In this document: piece after piece, positions 48,799-56,943 of the stretch | Layout: every line of letters begins with the position of its first letter | Position numbering within the stretch: the stretch's first letter is position 1 | DNA from: Tamaricihabitans halophyticus | GTDB lineage: Bacteria > Actinomycetota > Actinomycetes > Mycobacteriales > Pseudonocardiaceae | Assembly: GCF_004340875.1 (NCBI RefSeq) | Contig: NZ_SLXQ01000001.1 | Coordinates: 62,001-126,000 of the forward strand | Length of the DNA: 64,000 bases | Direction of reading: 5' to 3' | The notes under the pieces: generated by a model | Told to the model about the DNA's origin: nothing | The model's database searches: none | What the model saw: only the letters and a program-made list of their open reading frames with translations | Program-made: the position numbers and the translations under genes

Positions 48799-51366
48799 CT
48801 ACGGGGCACCCAGGATCGTCACCGTGCCCTTCCCGCCATCCACCCGGATCTGGTCCCCGGTGCTGATCCGGGTCGTGGCGTTCCCGCAACCGACCACGGC
48901 GGGCACGCCGAGTTCCCGCGCCACGATGGCCGCGTGCGAAAGCGGCGCACCGACATCGGTGACGACCGCGGCGACCCGTGGGAACAGTGGTGTCCAGCCG
49001 ACATTGGTCAATGTGGTCACCAGAATCTCACCGGGTTGCAGTTGCTCGCCTTCGGTCACCGAGGCGACCACCCGCGCCACGCCTTCCACTACGCCGGCCG
49101 CGCCGGCGAACCCATTGATCGCGGCGTCCTCGGCTGGAGCGGCCGTGCCGGTCTGGTGCTCGGCGTCGTAGAAATCGGCCCTGCGTAGCGGATCGGCCGC
49201 CCAGGCGACCGGATCGAACCGCCCGCGAATCGCCGTCGGGTACGGCGGCAGCGCGCTATAGCGCGCATAGGCCGCCCGCTGCGCGGGCACGGCGGCCAGA
49301 GGTTCCCGCGACCCACCAAGCACCGCAAGGATCTCGTCCAGCGGCAGGAAAAACAGGTCATCGCCGAGTTCCGTGAGCTCGCCCGCACGCAGCACGAAGG
49401 CACGCAGCACCCAGAACACGCGCACCATTTCCGAACGCGCCCGCTCCCGTGCCCGCGCGTTATCCGCCACTCGCCGCAGTGTGCGCTCGATTCCCTTGAC
49501 CTTGCTGGGATGTCGCTGGCGCAACCGCTGCCAGGCCTGCGCGCGTTCGACGGACTGCCGCCGCAGTAGTTCGGTCGGCTCCGCGCCGCCCGCCGCCTGC
49601 CGGGCAAGCCAGGAAGGATCCTCGGCCGGGCGCGGTTCGAACAGCTCGAATTCGTTGGCGCAGCGGTGCCCCCATTCCGCCGCGTAGTCCGCGGCGCTGA
49701 GCTCACCACTGCGCACCCTGGCCAGCCCCAGTACTGGCCCGAGGCTGGCCAGTTCATCCTGCTCGCTGTGCAGACCGGTCAACAGCGCGTTGGCGTCGGC
49801 TTCACCGACCAGATCGCACAACGTCGTCCAGGTTTTGCCGAGCGCGGCCTGCCGTGCGCCCTGATCAAGCGTGGTGCAGGTGTTGTAAAGCAGATCGGAC
49901 ACCTCGGCATGCCACAGCGAGACGAGTTCGGCCGGCTCGGTGGCTTCGCTGATCCGCCGGTGCGCGGCACGGCATCGACGGGGTGTTTCGGCGAGCAGGA
50001 CGGGCAACCGCCGCCGATAGTTGATGCCCATCCGAAGGGCGGGCAACCCGAGATCAAGGACTCCGCGCAGCGCGGTTCTCGGGGAGATTCGCGGCGAGGG
50101 CATGCCCACACCGTCAGGCACGCGGCCGAAGATCTGCTTCGCGGCGCGGCGCGCGATCTTGCCCATCCCGAGCGCGCTGCCAATGGCGATCGTCGTACTG
50201 AGATTGAGGTAGTAGCGACCCCCGATATTGCCGGCAAGCGGGAGATCCGCGACCGGCTGCGGGGCGATCACCCGCACCGCCGACCAGGTCGCCGGGGTCA
50301 TCACGGACGGCACCGCCTCGCTGACGTTCCCGCTCGTCCACAGGTAGTCCCCGGCAAGAGTGTCATTCCACACCGCGGGTTCGACCCGCTCGTCGGCCAG
50401 GTTCGTGATCGGCCGAGCCTGCACAATGGACAGCTGCCCCTCGTGCAGTGTCCATTCGATATCCATCGGCATGCCGTACTGCTCGTCGATCCGCTCGCCA
50501 AGCGCGGCGAGTTCGCGGGTGAGCGCGGTATCCAGGACCGCCGCGCGGCGCCGCTCCTCGGGCACGGGGCACTCGCGGGTGCCGCCGGCTTCCCGAACCG
50601 TCTGTACGGCCTTGTCGTTGATCTCGCGGCGAAGCTCGTCCCCCGGTTCCGCACCGGTACGGCGCGCCACGATGTAGGTGTCCGGGGTTACCTGCCCGCC
50701 GACGACGGATTCGCCGAGCCCCCACGCGGCATTGATCATCAGCTCGTTTCGGGCGCCGTTGAGCGGGTTGGCGGTGAACAACACGCCGGCGGCCTCGGCA
50801 GGGATCAGGCGCTGCACCACTACGGCGAGCGCGACGTCCTCCGGGGCAATGCCATACCGCGCGCGATAGCCAATGGCTCGCGCGGTCCACAGCGAAGCCC
50901 AGCACCGCTTGACCGCATCCAGCAGGGCGTCCGCGCCATTGATATTGAGAAAGGAATCCTGCTGCCCGGCGAAGGACATATCCGGCAGATCTTCCGCGGT
51001 CGCCGAGGAACGCACCGCAACGGCAACGGATTCGGCATCGCCGGACAGTCGCTGGTAGGCATCCCTGATCGCGGTCGTGATGGTTGCCGGAATCTCCCTA
51101 CCGGCAACGGCCTCCGCGATCGACGCGGCCGCCTTGTCCAAACTGTCCTGGTCTGTCGCGTCAGTCTCGGCCACGGTGGCCAGAATGTGTTCCCGCAGGC
51201 CATCGCGTGCCACGAAATCGCGATAGGCGTGGGTCGTCACATGGAATCCGGTCGGTACTGGAATGCCGGCGCCGACAAGACGGGCGAGGGAAGCACCCTT
51301 GCCACCGACGGTATCCAGATCGGCCGCCACATCCGCAAGGGACAAAACCGGCGAATAGCCACTCAT
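48799..51366 (-). CDS. Rifampin phosphotransferase-like PEP-utilizing enzyme
   Basis: An 855-residue three-domain enzyme. The N-terminal ATP-grasp domain (about 1-310) has VGGKGASLARLVGAGIPVPTGF, VRSSATAEDLPDMSFAGQQDSFLN and ANPLNGARNELMINAAWGLGESVV. The central substrate domain contains WTSGNVSEAVPSVMTP. The C-terminal swivelling domain has TNVGWTPLFPRVAAVVTDVGAPLSHAAIVARELGVPAVVGCG with the phospho-transfer histidine (SHAAI). The length and the middle domain agree with Rph, which phosphorylates and inactivates rifampicin. PEP synthase-like use of another substrate is possible. It lies 15 bases after the SnoaL-like gene in an operon with a TetR-type operator. Confidence 0.85.
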   Translation of the reverse strand: MSGYSPVLSLADVAADLDTVGGKGASLARLVGAGIPVPTGFHVTTHAYRDFVARDGLREHILATVAETDATDQDSLDKAAASIAEAVAGREIPATITTAIRDAYQRLSGDAESVAVAVRSSATAEDLPDMSFAGQQDSFLNINGADALLDAVKRCWASLWTARAIGYRARYGIAPEDVALAVVVQRLIPAEAAGVLFTANPLNGARNELMINAAWGLGESVVGGQVTPDTYIVARRTGAEPGDELRREINDKAVQTVREAGGTRECPVPEERRRAAVLDTALTRELAALGERIDEQYGMPMDIEWTLHEGQLSIVQARPITNLADERVEPAVWNDTLAGDYLWTSGNVSEAVPSVMTPATWSAVRVIAPQPVADLPLAGNIGGRYYLNLSTTIAIGSALGMGKIARRAAKQIFGRVPDGVGMPSPRISPRTALRGVLDLGLPALRMGINYRRRLPVLLAETPRRCRAAHRRISEATEPAELVSLWHAEVSDLLYNTCTTLDQGARQAALGKTWTTLCDLVGEADANALLTGLHSEQDELASLGPVLGLARVRSGELSAADYAAEWGHRCANEFELFEPRPAEDPSWLARQAAGGAEPTELLRRQSVERAQAWQRLRQRHPSKVKGIERTLRRVADNARARERARSEMVRVFWVLRAFVLRAGELTELGDDLFFLPLDEILAVLGGSREPLAAVPAQRAAYARYSALPPYPTAIRGRFDPVAWAADPLRRADFYDAEHQTGTAAPAEDAAINGFAGAAGVVEGVARVVASVTEGEQLQPGEILVTTLTNVGWTPLFPRVAAVVTDVGAPLSHAAIVARELGVPAVVGCGNATTRISTGDQIRVDGGKGTVTILGAP

Positions 51367-51381
51367 CTACCCATAATTGCA

Positions 51382-51864
51382 CTACCTCCGGATTCGCCGC
51401 CGCACGGAATCAATGATCCGCCGCGTGAGCACCGACACAGTTCCGCGCAACCCGAGCGCGCGAAAGCCAGCCAACGGACTCCAGTAGTCCCGCCACATGG
51501 CGATCTCGCCATTGTGGACACGAATAACTTGCACATACGGCATCGTGTATGGCTTTCCGGTACTCACCACCACCCCGTGTCCCGAATACTCGGCGATCAC
51601 GACTTCGGGGTCGCTGGTCCGATGCACGGACATCTCGCCGAACCCGGTCAGCCGCAACGGCGTTGCGGTGATCGAGGTCAGGTATCGCCGGATATTCGCC
51701 TTGCCACGCAGGAACGCCGGCACGCCGGGCGGCGCGAACGGCAACTCATGGGTGCCGTCCTCGGCGAACATCTCGGCGAACGCGGCAAGGTCCTTGGCCA
51801 GAAACAGCTGCTTTGCCCAGTCCAGCACCCGAACGGTCTCATCGGACAGCACGTCGGTCATCAC
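51382..51864 (-). CDS. SnoaL-like/NTF2-fold protein
   Basis: A 160-residue protein (starting MMTDVLSDETVRVLDWAKQLFLAKDLAAFAEMFAEDGTHELPFAPPGVPAFLRGKANIRRYL) with the EIAMWRDYWSP end of a nuclear-transport-factor-2-like cone fold. SnoaL-like proteins bind or transform small polycyclic molecules. It is the first gene of the operon with the Rph-like enzyme and lies divergent from a TetR gene across paired operators. A basic tail (RRIIDSVRRRIRR) ends the protein. Confidence 0.85.
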   Translation of the reverse strand: MMTDVLSDETVRVLDWAKQLFLAKDLAAFAEMFAEDGTHELPFAPPGVPAFLRGKANIRRYLTSITATPLRLTGFGEMSVHRTSDPEVVIAEYSGHGVVVSTGKPYTMPYVQVIRVHNGEIAMWRDYWSPLAGFRALGLRGTVSVLTRRIIDSVRRRIRR

Positions 51865-51872
51865 GCCCTCAT

Positions 51873-51930
51873 TTCAGTCTACAACCGTTGACTGAAATAC
51901 ACGCCGTTCGGTCAACGGCCGTAGACTGAA
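51873..51930. promoter_or_regulatory. Two 24-bp inverted repeats, duplicated TetR operator
   Basis: Site 1 (51873-51896) consists of TTCAGTCTAC and GTTGACTGAA with a four-base centre. Site 2 (51907-51930) consists of TTCGGTCAAC and GTAGACTGAA. Site 2 is close to the reverse complement of site 1, so the half-site TTCAGTCWAC appears four times in 58 bases, directly between the divergent SnoaL/Rph and TetR starts. Confidence 0.75.
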
Positions 51931-51933
51931 GGC

Positions 51934-52536
51934 ATGGCTACCGAGCAGCGACCACCATCCAGGATCGAGCGGCGGGAGCGGACCCAACACCGAATCCTTG
52001 CCGCGGCACGTCGCCAGTTCGCCGAATCCGGTTATGACCGCACCACGATCCGTTCGATCGCCACCGAAGCCGAAACCGACCCCGGCCTGATCATGCGCTA
52101 CTTCGGCAGCAAGGAAGCGCTGTTCAACGAGGTCGCCACGATCGCCTCGGACGAACCGCTCGGCGAGACGCCCGAGCAGGTCGCGGAATCCCTGCTGGAC
52201 TCGTTGGCGGGCAAACTCGCCACGGACAGCGCCGGCACGCTGGCCATGCTGCGCTCGATGCTCACTCGCCCCGAAGCCGCCGAGGAGGTTCGCGCGGCGA
52301 TCAGCGAACAGCAGCGACTGGCGGCCGATGCGCTTGACGGCACGGACGCCGGGTTGCGCATCGGCCTGATCGGCGCGATCAGCCTCGGCACGATCATCGG
52401 CCGCGAACTACTCGGGCTCGATGGCGTAGCCGAGGCCGAACCCGCCGAGCTGATCAACGTGCTACGTCCGGCCGTCCACGCGCTCACCTACGGCGAACCA
52501 ATGCCGCCACCCACCGCACAACCGCAAGATCCCTAA
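51934..52536 (+). CDS. TetR-family transcriptional regulator
   Basis: A 200-residue regulator from ATG 51934. RTQHRILAAARRQFAESGYDRTTIRSIATEAETDPGLIMRYFGSKEALFNEVA is the DNA-binding domain; a TetR_C-like helical domain follows. It starts 4 bases after operator site 2 and likely represses itself and the SnoaL-Rph operon. Its last residues PQDP and the TAA come from a dispersed repeat. Confidence 0.92.
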   Translation: MATEQRPPSRIERRERTQHRILAAARRQFAESGYDRTTIRSIATEAETDPGLIMRYFGSKEALFNEVATIASDEPLGETPEQVAESLLDSLAGKLATDSAGTLAMLRSMLTRPEAAEEVRAAISEQQRLAADALDGTDAGLRIGLIGAISLGTIIGRELLGLDGVAEAEPAELINVLRPAVHALTYGEPMPPPTAQPQDP

Positions 52537-52546
52537 AGATCGCGGT
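52521..52546 (-). repeat. Dispersed palindromic repeat, type A (copy 8)
   Basis: Plus strand ACCGCAAGATCCC then TAAAGATCGCGGT. The TetR gene uses CCG CAA GAT CCC TAA from this copy (stop 52534-52536), giving the same C-terminus style (PQDP) as the CbiZ-like protein (PQDS). Confidence 0.8.
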
Positions 52547-52555
52547 CTCGGGGCG

Positions 52556-52972
52556 TCACCAGGCCCGAGTGGGGCGTAGCTGGTCCGCGCCCGGACGGTG
52601 CAGCGTCAGCTCCGCGCCGAAGTCAGCCGAGCCATAGTCGCTAATGGACAGTCGAACGCGGCTGGGCGAGACCTCCTGAAGCAGACAGTTGTACCAGCGG
52701 TCATCCGCGGCCAGATACACCTGCCACGGCTCGGCAAGGTACTCCAACCCGGTCCGCAGCAGCCGGTCGACCGCCTCGGTGTAGCCAGCTGGCTCGCCAA
52801 GCGGATAGCCGAACACGGCCATGGATTGCCAGCACTGCGACGAGGCACCTAGGGACGAGCCACCTAGGGACGAGTCACCTGGAGGCGAGTCGACCGGGGC
52901 GACGTAGCCGACCAGCTCACCGTCATCCGGCCGGCGCACCTCCTCGTATTGCCCGGCCTGGTTCGCCCACAT
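52556..52972 (-). CDS. Hypothetical protein with short Ser/Gly repeats
   Basis: A 138-residue protein if started at ATG 52970-52972 (MWANQAGQYEEVRRPDDGELVGYVAPVD), which has GGAGG seven bases upstream; a GTG one codon earlier is possible. Residues about 30-43 read DSSLGGSSLGASS from a tandem DNA repeat. The C-terminal half (WQVYLAADDRWYNCLLQEVSPSRVRLSISDYGSADFGAELTLHR) has no family that I recognise. Convergent with the TetR gene. Confidence 0.65.
   Translation of the reverse strand: MWANQAGQYEEVRRPDDGELVGYVAPVDSPPGDSSLGGSSLGASSQCWQSMAVFGYPLGEPAGYTEAVDRLLRTGLEYLAEPWQVYLAADDRWYNCLLQEVSPSRVRLSISDYGSADFGAELTLHRPGADQLRPTRAW
52845..52880. repeat. Tandem 15-bp repeat in the hypothetical gene
   Basis: The unit GACGAGCCACCTAGG occurs about two and a half times, encoding the Ser-Ser-Leu-Gly-Gly/Ala stretch. 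It is in frame (15 bases), so copy-number change would alter length without frameshift. Confidence 0.6.
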
Positions 52973-53051
52973 CACGCATACCTCCGTTCCCGATCCGTCG
53001 GTTCGTGGCAATCCTGCTGTCTCCCCTTACTGGAGAGTCAACGCGAATACC

Positions 53052-54227
53052 TCAACCGTGCCGGGTAATGAAGCGAGTGACTTCGTGCCTGCTCAACTGG
53101 GTCGCGTAGGACGACCAGTTCGAGTCGAAACCGTGGTCCGCGAATGGCAGATACGTGGTGCTGTGCACCACGTTCGCGCCGGCAAGCGCGGCAGCGAGGG
53201 ACCGGGACTGCTCGACCGGAACCAGATGATCAGCCTCGCCGGCGAGGATCAGCGTGGGCGGCAAGCCCTGCCGGATATGGCTGATCGGCGAGGCCGCCCG
53301 ATAGCGCTGCGGGAACCGATCGAGCTCACCGCCGAAGAGTTCGCGCAGGATCCCCGTCTGCTTCGCGGTGCGGCCAGGACCGGTCACCGCCTCCGGAAAA
53401 TCGGTTGGCCCGTACAGGTCGATCACCGATTTGACCTTCGGTTCCGGCAACGGGCAGCTCGGCGAGAACTCCGGATCGCCTCGGGTATAGGCCACCATCA
53501 TGGCCAGCTGCGCGCCCGCGGACTGGCCGAACACGGTGATCCGGTTCGGGTCGATGTCGAAATCGTCGGCATTGGCCGCGACCCACGCCGCGGCACATTT
53601 CGCGTCCGCGATCGAGGCCCGCCACGCGGTGCCCTCCGGCACATCGCCGGCCATCCGGTAATCCGCGGCGAACACGTCAAAACCCCGCTGGCCGAGCAAC
53701 TGCTTCCAGCGCGGCGCATCCCCGCGTTCACCCGCACGCCAGGCACCGCCATGCAGGTAGAGCACGGCAGGGCGTTTGCCAGGTACCTCCGAGCGCCAGA
53801 AATCCATCCGCAGCTGGTGCCCGCCAGGCGCGGCGTAGCGCACGGTGCTGGTCGGCTCCGGCTCGGCGGCGGAGCCGAACGGTTCGCCGAGAAACTCGCC
53901 GACCGAGACCTCGGCATGCGCGTCAGCCGCGGCACCCGCCTGGCTCAGTACCGGAACCAGCACGGTCAACGCGGAGGTGAGGACGCACAACCCAGCCAGC
54001 ACGAGGGCGAGTAGCCGGCGGCCAGCTACCGCGATACCGGCAACCATCAAGCCAAGCATGGTGAGCACCAGCGCAGGTAGCGGCCGGTGCCGAAGTTCGG
54101 CGGACAGCCAGGCAATCGGCTGGACGGATACGAACATCGCGAAACACGCGACCACGGCCAGCACCGCGAGCCCCGCGGCCACGCTGGTCAGCACGCGCCG
54201 GCCGGCACGCGTTCTCGGTCGGCTCAC
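53052..54227 (-). CDS. Membrane-anchored alpha/beta hydrolase (BD-FAE/carboxylesterase-like)
   Basis: A 391-residue protein from GTG 54225-54227. Three or four N-terminal hydrophobic segments (about 10-120: VLTSVAAGLAVLAVVACFAMFVS, LPALVLTMLGLMVAGIAVA, LLALVLAGLCVLTSALTVLV) precede a hydrolase domain outside the membrane. This has oxyanion motif YLHGGAW, nucleophile GQSAGAQLA, acid LAGEADHLV and histidine FADHGFD. It is probably an esterase acting at the cell surface. The longer frame to 54368 overlaps the divergent SDR gene and is unlikely to be used. Confidence 0.82.
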   Translation of the reverse strand: MSRPRTRAGRRVLTSVAAGLAVLAVVACFAMFVSVQPIAWLSAELRHRPLPALVLTMLGLMVAGIAVAGRRLLALVLAGLCVLTSALTVLVPVLSQAGAAADAHAEVSVGEFLGEPFGSAAEPEPTSTVRYAAPGGHQLRMDFWRSEVPGKRPAVLYLHGGAWRAGERGDAPRWKQLLGQRGFDVFAADYRMAGDVPEGTAWRASIADAKCAAAWVAANADDFDIDPNRITVFGQSAGAQLAMMVAYTRGDPEFSPSCPLPEPKVKSVIDLYGPTDFPEAVTGPGRTAKQTGILRELFGGELDRFPQRYRAASPISHIRQGLPPTLILAGEADHLVPVEQSRSLAAALAGANVVHSTTYLPFADHGFDSNWSSYATQLSRHEVTRFITRHG

Positions 54228-54352
54228 CACCCGTGCAGCCTCGCACGATTGCCGTGTCCTTGCGGGCGGCGATGAGATGATCTTCAGGTGAACACCACCA
54301 GCAGGAGGGAAAAGCCGTTGCCGGCCGCGCCGGGAGCACACAGACTGCGGCC

Positions 54353-55138
54353 ATGATCGATCCTGCACTTGCCGGACGGGTTGTCCTGGTTACCGGCGCG
54401 GACCGGGGTATCGGCGCGGCGATCGCGCTTGCCTTCGCCCGCCAGGGCGCCCGCGTCGCGATGCACTACTTCCCGGACGGCGAAGCACCACCGGAGGGCG
54501 TCAGCTGGGCGCACTACACCGGCTCGACCGCGCGGGCGCACGAACGGCTCGAAGCCCTCACTGCCGAGGGCGCGGCCGGCGTGCACGCGGTACCGGCCGA
54601 TCTACGCGATCCGTCCGCCCCACGGGAAATGCTGCACGAGGTACGCGAGAAGCTCGGGCCGGTCGATGTACTGGTGAACAACGCCGCGCATTGCGAGACC
54701 CCGGACGGCGCGGACGGCCTCGACTTCGCCGGGCTCGGCCGGCACTACACGGTCAACCTGTTCGCCCCCGCGACGCTGACCGCCCTGCTCGCCGAGCAGG
54801 GCCGGCCGGCGTCGGTGGTGCATATCTCCACCGACGCCGCACGGGCGTTCCCGAACCAGGTCGGCTACGGCACGTCCAAAGCCGCGCTCGAGGCGCACAC
54901 CAGGGCGGCGGCCATCGACCTCGGCCCCGCCGGCATCCGGGTGAACGCCGTGGCCCCCGGTCCGGTGCAGACCGGCTGGATGTCCGATGAACTCGTCGCC
55001 GAGGCAACCCCGGCCATCCCGCTGCGCAGGGTTGGTACGCCCAGCGATATCGCCGATGCCGTGGTGTTTCTCAGTTCGGCACAGGCGTCCTGGATCACTG
55101 GGCAGGTCATGCAGGTAGCCGGCGGGCATGCGCTGTAG
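54353..55138 (+). CDS. Short-chain dehydrogenase/reductase
   Basis: A 261-residue SDR from ATG 54353. Cofactor motif TGADRGIGAAIALAFARQGARVA, VNNAAH, catalytic Ser in VVHISTDAA, YGTSK (Tyr-x3-Lys) and VAPGPVQTGWM are all present, as in the 3-oxoacyl-ACP reductase-like classical group. It is probably NADPH-dependent. The substrate is unknown. ogt follows 35 bases later. Confidence 0.9.
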   Translation: MIDPALAGRVVLVTGADRGIGAAIALAFARQGARVAMHYFPDGEAPPEGVSWAHYTGSTARAHERLEALTAEGAAGVHAVPADLRDPSAPREMLHEVREKLGPVDVLVNNAAHCETPDGADGLDFAGLGRHYTVNLFAPATLTALLAEQGRPASVVHISTDAARAFPNQVGYGTSKAALEAHTRAAAIDLGPAGIRVNAVAPGPVQTGWMSDELVAEATPAIPLRRVGTPSDIADAVVFLSSAQASWITGQVMQVAGGHAL

Positions 55139-55173
55139 CGCATTGTGTCGGTGAGGTCGGCGATAATGCGGGG

Positions 55174-55668
55174 ATGCGGGTAGATACGCCGATTGGCCCG
55201 GTGCATTTCGCGGCAAGCGATGTGGGACTGACGGATGTGCACTTCGGTGGGCCCGGGTTTGCCCAGGATGGGCCGACGGCCGTGCTCGACGAGGTGCGCG
55301 AGCAGTTGGTTGACTACTTCGCCGGGCGGCGTCACCGGTTCGACCTGGCCGTGGACTGGGCGGTGGTCAGCGGTTTCCAGCTTGATGTGCTGCGCGCGCT
55401 GGATCGTGAGGTCGGGTTCGGCGAGTCGATCACCTACGGCGAGCTCGCCGCGCTTGCCGGCCAGCCGGATGGTTCGCGGGCGGTCGGGGTAGCGATGGCG
55501 ACCAACCCGATCCCAATCGTGCTGCCCTGCCATCGGGTGCTGGCCAGCGGCGGCGCGCTCGGCGGTTTCGGCGGTGGCTTGGAGATGAAGCGCTGGCTGC
55601 TCACCCATGAAGGCCAGCTGCCGCCCACGCTGTTCCCGATCGACGTGCCCGGCCGCGACACCCCGTGA
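55174..55668 (+). CDS. ogt: Methylated-DNA--protein-cysteine methyltransferase
   Basis: A 164-residue alkyltransferase from ATG 55174. The helix-turn-helix region GESITYGELAALAGQPDGSRAVGVAMATNPIPIVLPCHRVLASGGALGGFGGGLEMKRWLLTHE contains the reactive cysteine in PCHRV. It repairs O6-alkylguanine by suicide transfer. The TGA stop sits in CCGTGACCGCG, which repeats the left end of the dispersed element just downstream. Confidence 0.93.
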   Translation: MRVDTPIGPVHFAASDVGLTDVHFGGPGFAQDGPTAVLDEVREQLVDYFAGRRHRFDLAVDWAVVSGFQLDVLRALDREVGFGESITYGELAALAGQPDGSRAVGVAMATNPIPIVLPCHRVLASGGALGGFGGGLEMKRWLLTHEGQLPPTLFPIDVPGRDTP

Positions 55669-55674
55669 CCGCGT

Positions 55675-55702
55675 GTGACCGCGTTCTTTAGGGTTAGCGC
55701 GC
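55675..55702 (+). repeat. Dispersed palindromic repeat, type B (copy 9)
   Basis: GTGACCGCG then TTCTTTAGGG then TTAGCGCGC. A partial duplicate of its left end (GTGACCGCG at 55665-55673) carries the ogt stop codon. First of three copies within 240 bases. Sequence 55703-55824 between copies 9 and 10 shows no gene. Confidence 0.8.
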
Positions 55703-55824
55703 TTATCGGGGTAGTCGTGACGGCAAGCGCACCCGCGGATTATCGCGGTCGAGCACCTGGTCAGCCTTCCGGAACAGGGTTCTGCAAGCACACGTTGGCG
55801 AGGGGCCAGGCGCTGTGACACCCC

Positions 55825-55856
55825 GTGACCGCGTTCTTTAGGGATCTTGCGGTTAC
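55825..55856 (+). repeat. Dispersed palindromic repeat, type A (copy 10)
   Basis: GTGACCGC and GCGGTTAC arms around GTTCTTTAGGGATCTT. It lies in the middle of the gap between ogt and the convergent DUF3616 gene. Confidence 0.8.
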
Positions 55857-55883
55857 CAGGTGAGACCGGCTGGGTCACGCCCC

Positions 55884-55911
55884 GTGACAGCGTTCTTTAG
55901 GGTTAGCGTGG
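55884..55911 (+). repeat. Dispersed palindromic repeat, type B (copy 11)
   Basis: GTGACAGCG then TTCTTTAGGG then TTAGCGTGG. The minus strand provides CGC TAA, the final codon and stop (55903-55905) of the DUF3616 gene. Confidence 0.8.
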
Positions 55912-56943
55912 CAGGGCGAAAACGTCGGCGAGTACCGTGCCGGGCTGCGGCAGCCGTGTCGATGCTGGACTGTCGTAGACCACGAGCAGGCGATCGTCTG
56001 GCAACAAGGCGATGCCCTCGGCGTGGTCCGTTCCCTCGCCGTACGGGATCTCCAGCACCTGGTGCAGATCCTCGCGCCGCACCACGTCCGGAGCCGACAG
56101 CGCCGCGGCGCCCGGCCAGCGGAACACCCGCACCGGTCCGTCCAGGTCCATCGTCGGCCCCGCCAGGATCAGCAGATCCTCGCCGTACTCGCACATATCC
56201 CGAATGCCGAGCCCACCGAGATCGAGGAAATGCTTGGCATACCGCCGTTTATCGGCAATCTTGGCCAGCTTGAGTTCATCGCCGTCGACCCGTGGCTCAA
56301 GCTGAAGCACCGCCGCCCAACCGCGTAGCACCGGTCCGCGCATACCGAGGAACACCCGCTCCGCCCCGGCATCCCCGTGCACCGCGATGCCCTCGATATC
56401 GAATCCGTTGTCCTTACCCGGAATGCCGAGAAAAGGCCCGAAATGCTCATCCTCGGCGAGCAGGCCGAACAACCCATGCTTGCCGAGCGCGGCACTACGC
56501 CGCCCGTCACTCGCCTCGGCGACCGGCTCGTCACCATCCATCGCCAGCCTGGCAAGCACCCGGCGCGCCGGCTCGGCACTGACCGCCGCGAGCCGTTTCG
56601 CGGACTTCTCGTCGTCGTGCTCGTCCTTCACCTTCTTGCGCTTGGCGCTGTGCGAACCAACCACCCACAGGTAGTCGCCGGTGTGTGCCATCCCCTCCAC
56701 ATCGACCTCTTCGTCGGCCGCACCGGGCAACCGAATCAACGTGTCCAGCGCAAAGGTCACATGCTGCCCGTACTCGGCGGGAGCCGAGGGGTCATCGCAG
56801 GTCAACCGCTCGATGGTGGCCGTCTCATCACCCGCGATCCAGAGCAGCGAACCATCCGTGTGGATCGCCGAGAGGTTCACGTGGGTGTCCGCCTCGACCG
56901 CGTGCGCGGCAAACCGGAGCCGTACCGTGCGCTCAATACCCAT
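55903..56943 (-). CDS. DUF3616 beta-propeller-like protein
   Basis: A 346-residue protein from ATG 56941-56943. DTHVNLSAIHTDGSLLWIAGDE, VDVEGMAHTGDYLWVVGSHSAKRKK, GFDIEGIAVHGDAGAERVFLGMRGPVLRGWA and HAEGIALLPDDRLLVVYDSP are DUF3616 blocks repeated like propeller blades. No signal peptide is seen. The function is unknown. The N-terminus contains a charged KVKDEHDDEKSAKR loop. Convergent with ogt; ends inside a dispersed repeat. Confidence 0.82.
   Translation of the reverse strand: MGIERTVRLRFAAHAVEADTHVNLSAIHTDGSLLWIAGDETATIERLTCDDPSAPAEYGQHVTFALDTLIRLPGAADEEVDVEGMAHTGDYLWVVGSHSAKRKKVKDEHDDEKSAKRLAAVSAEPARRVLARLAMDGDEPVAEASDGRRSAALGKHGLFGLLAEDEHFGPFLGIPGKDNGFDIEGIAVHGDAGAERVFLGMRGPVLRGWAAVLQLEPRVDGDELKLAKIADKRRYAKHFLDLGGLGIRDMCEYGEDLLILAGPTMDLDGPVRVFRWPGAAALSAPDVVRREDLHQVLEIPYGEGTDHAEGIALLPDDRLLVVYDSPASTRLPQPGTVLADVFALPR

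Noticed and set aside
48799-51366. Plain PEP synthase annotation for the 855-residue enzyme
   Set aside because: Length and the central WTSGNVSEAVPSVMTP-type domain fit rifampin phosphotransferase better, though activity is not proven.
49666-51891. 741-codon plus-strand frame across the Rph-like gene
   Set aside because: Antisense shadow of the Rph-like and SnoaL genes; His/Arg/Gly-rich with no family resemblance.
9712-55911. Dispersed palindromes as IS or transposon ends
   Set aside because: No transposase gene lies between any two copies and the copies are complete 26-40-bp units, not paired ends of a larger element.
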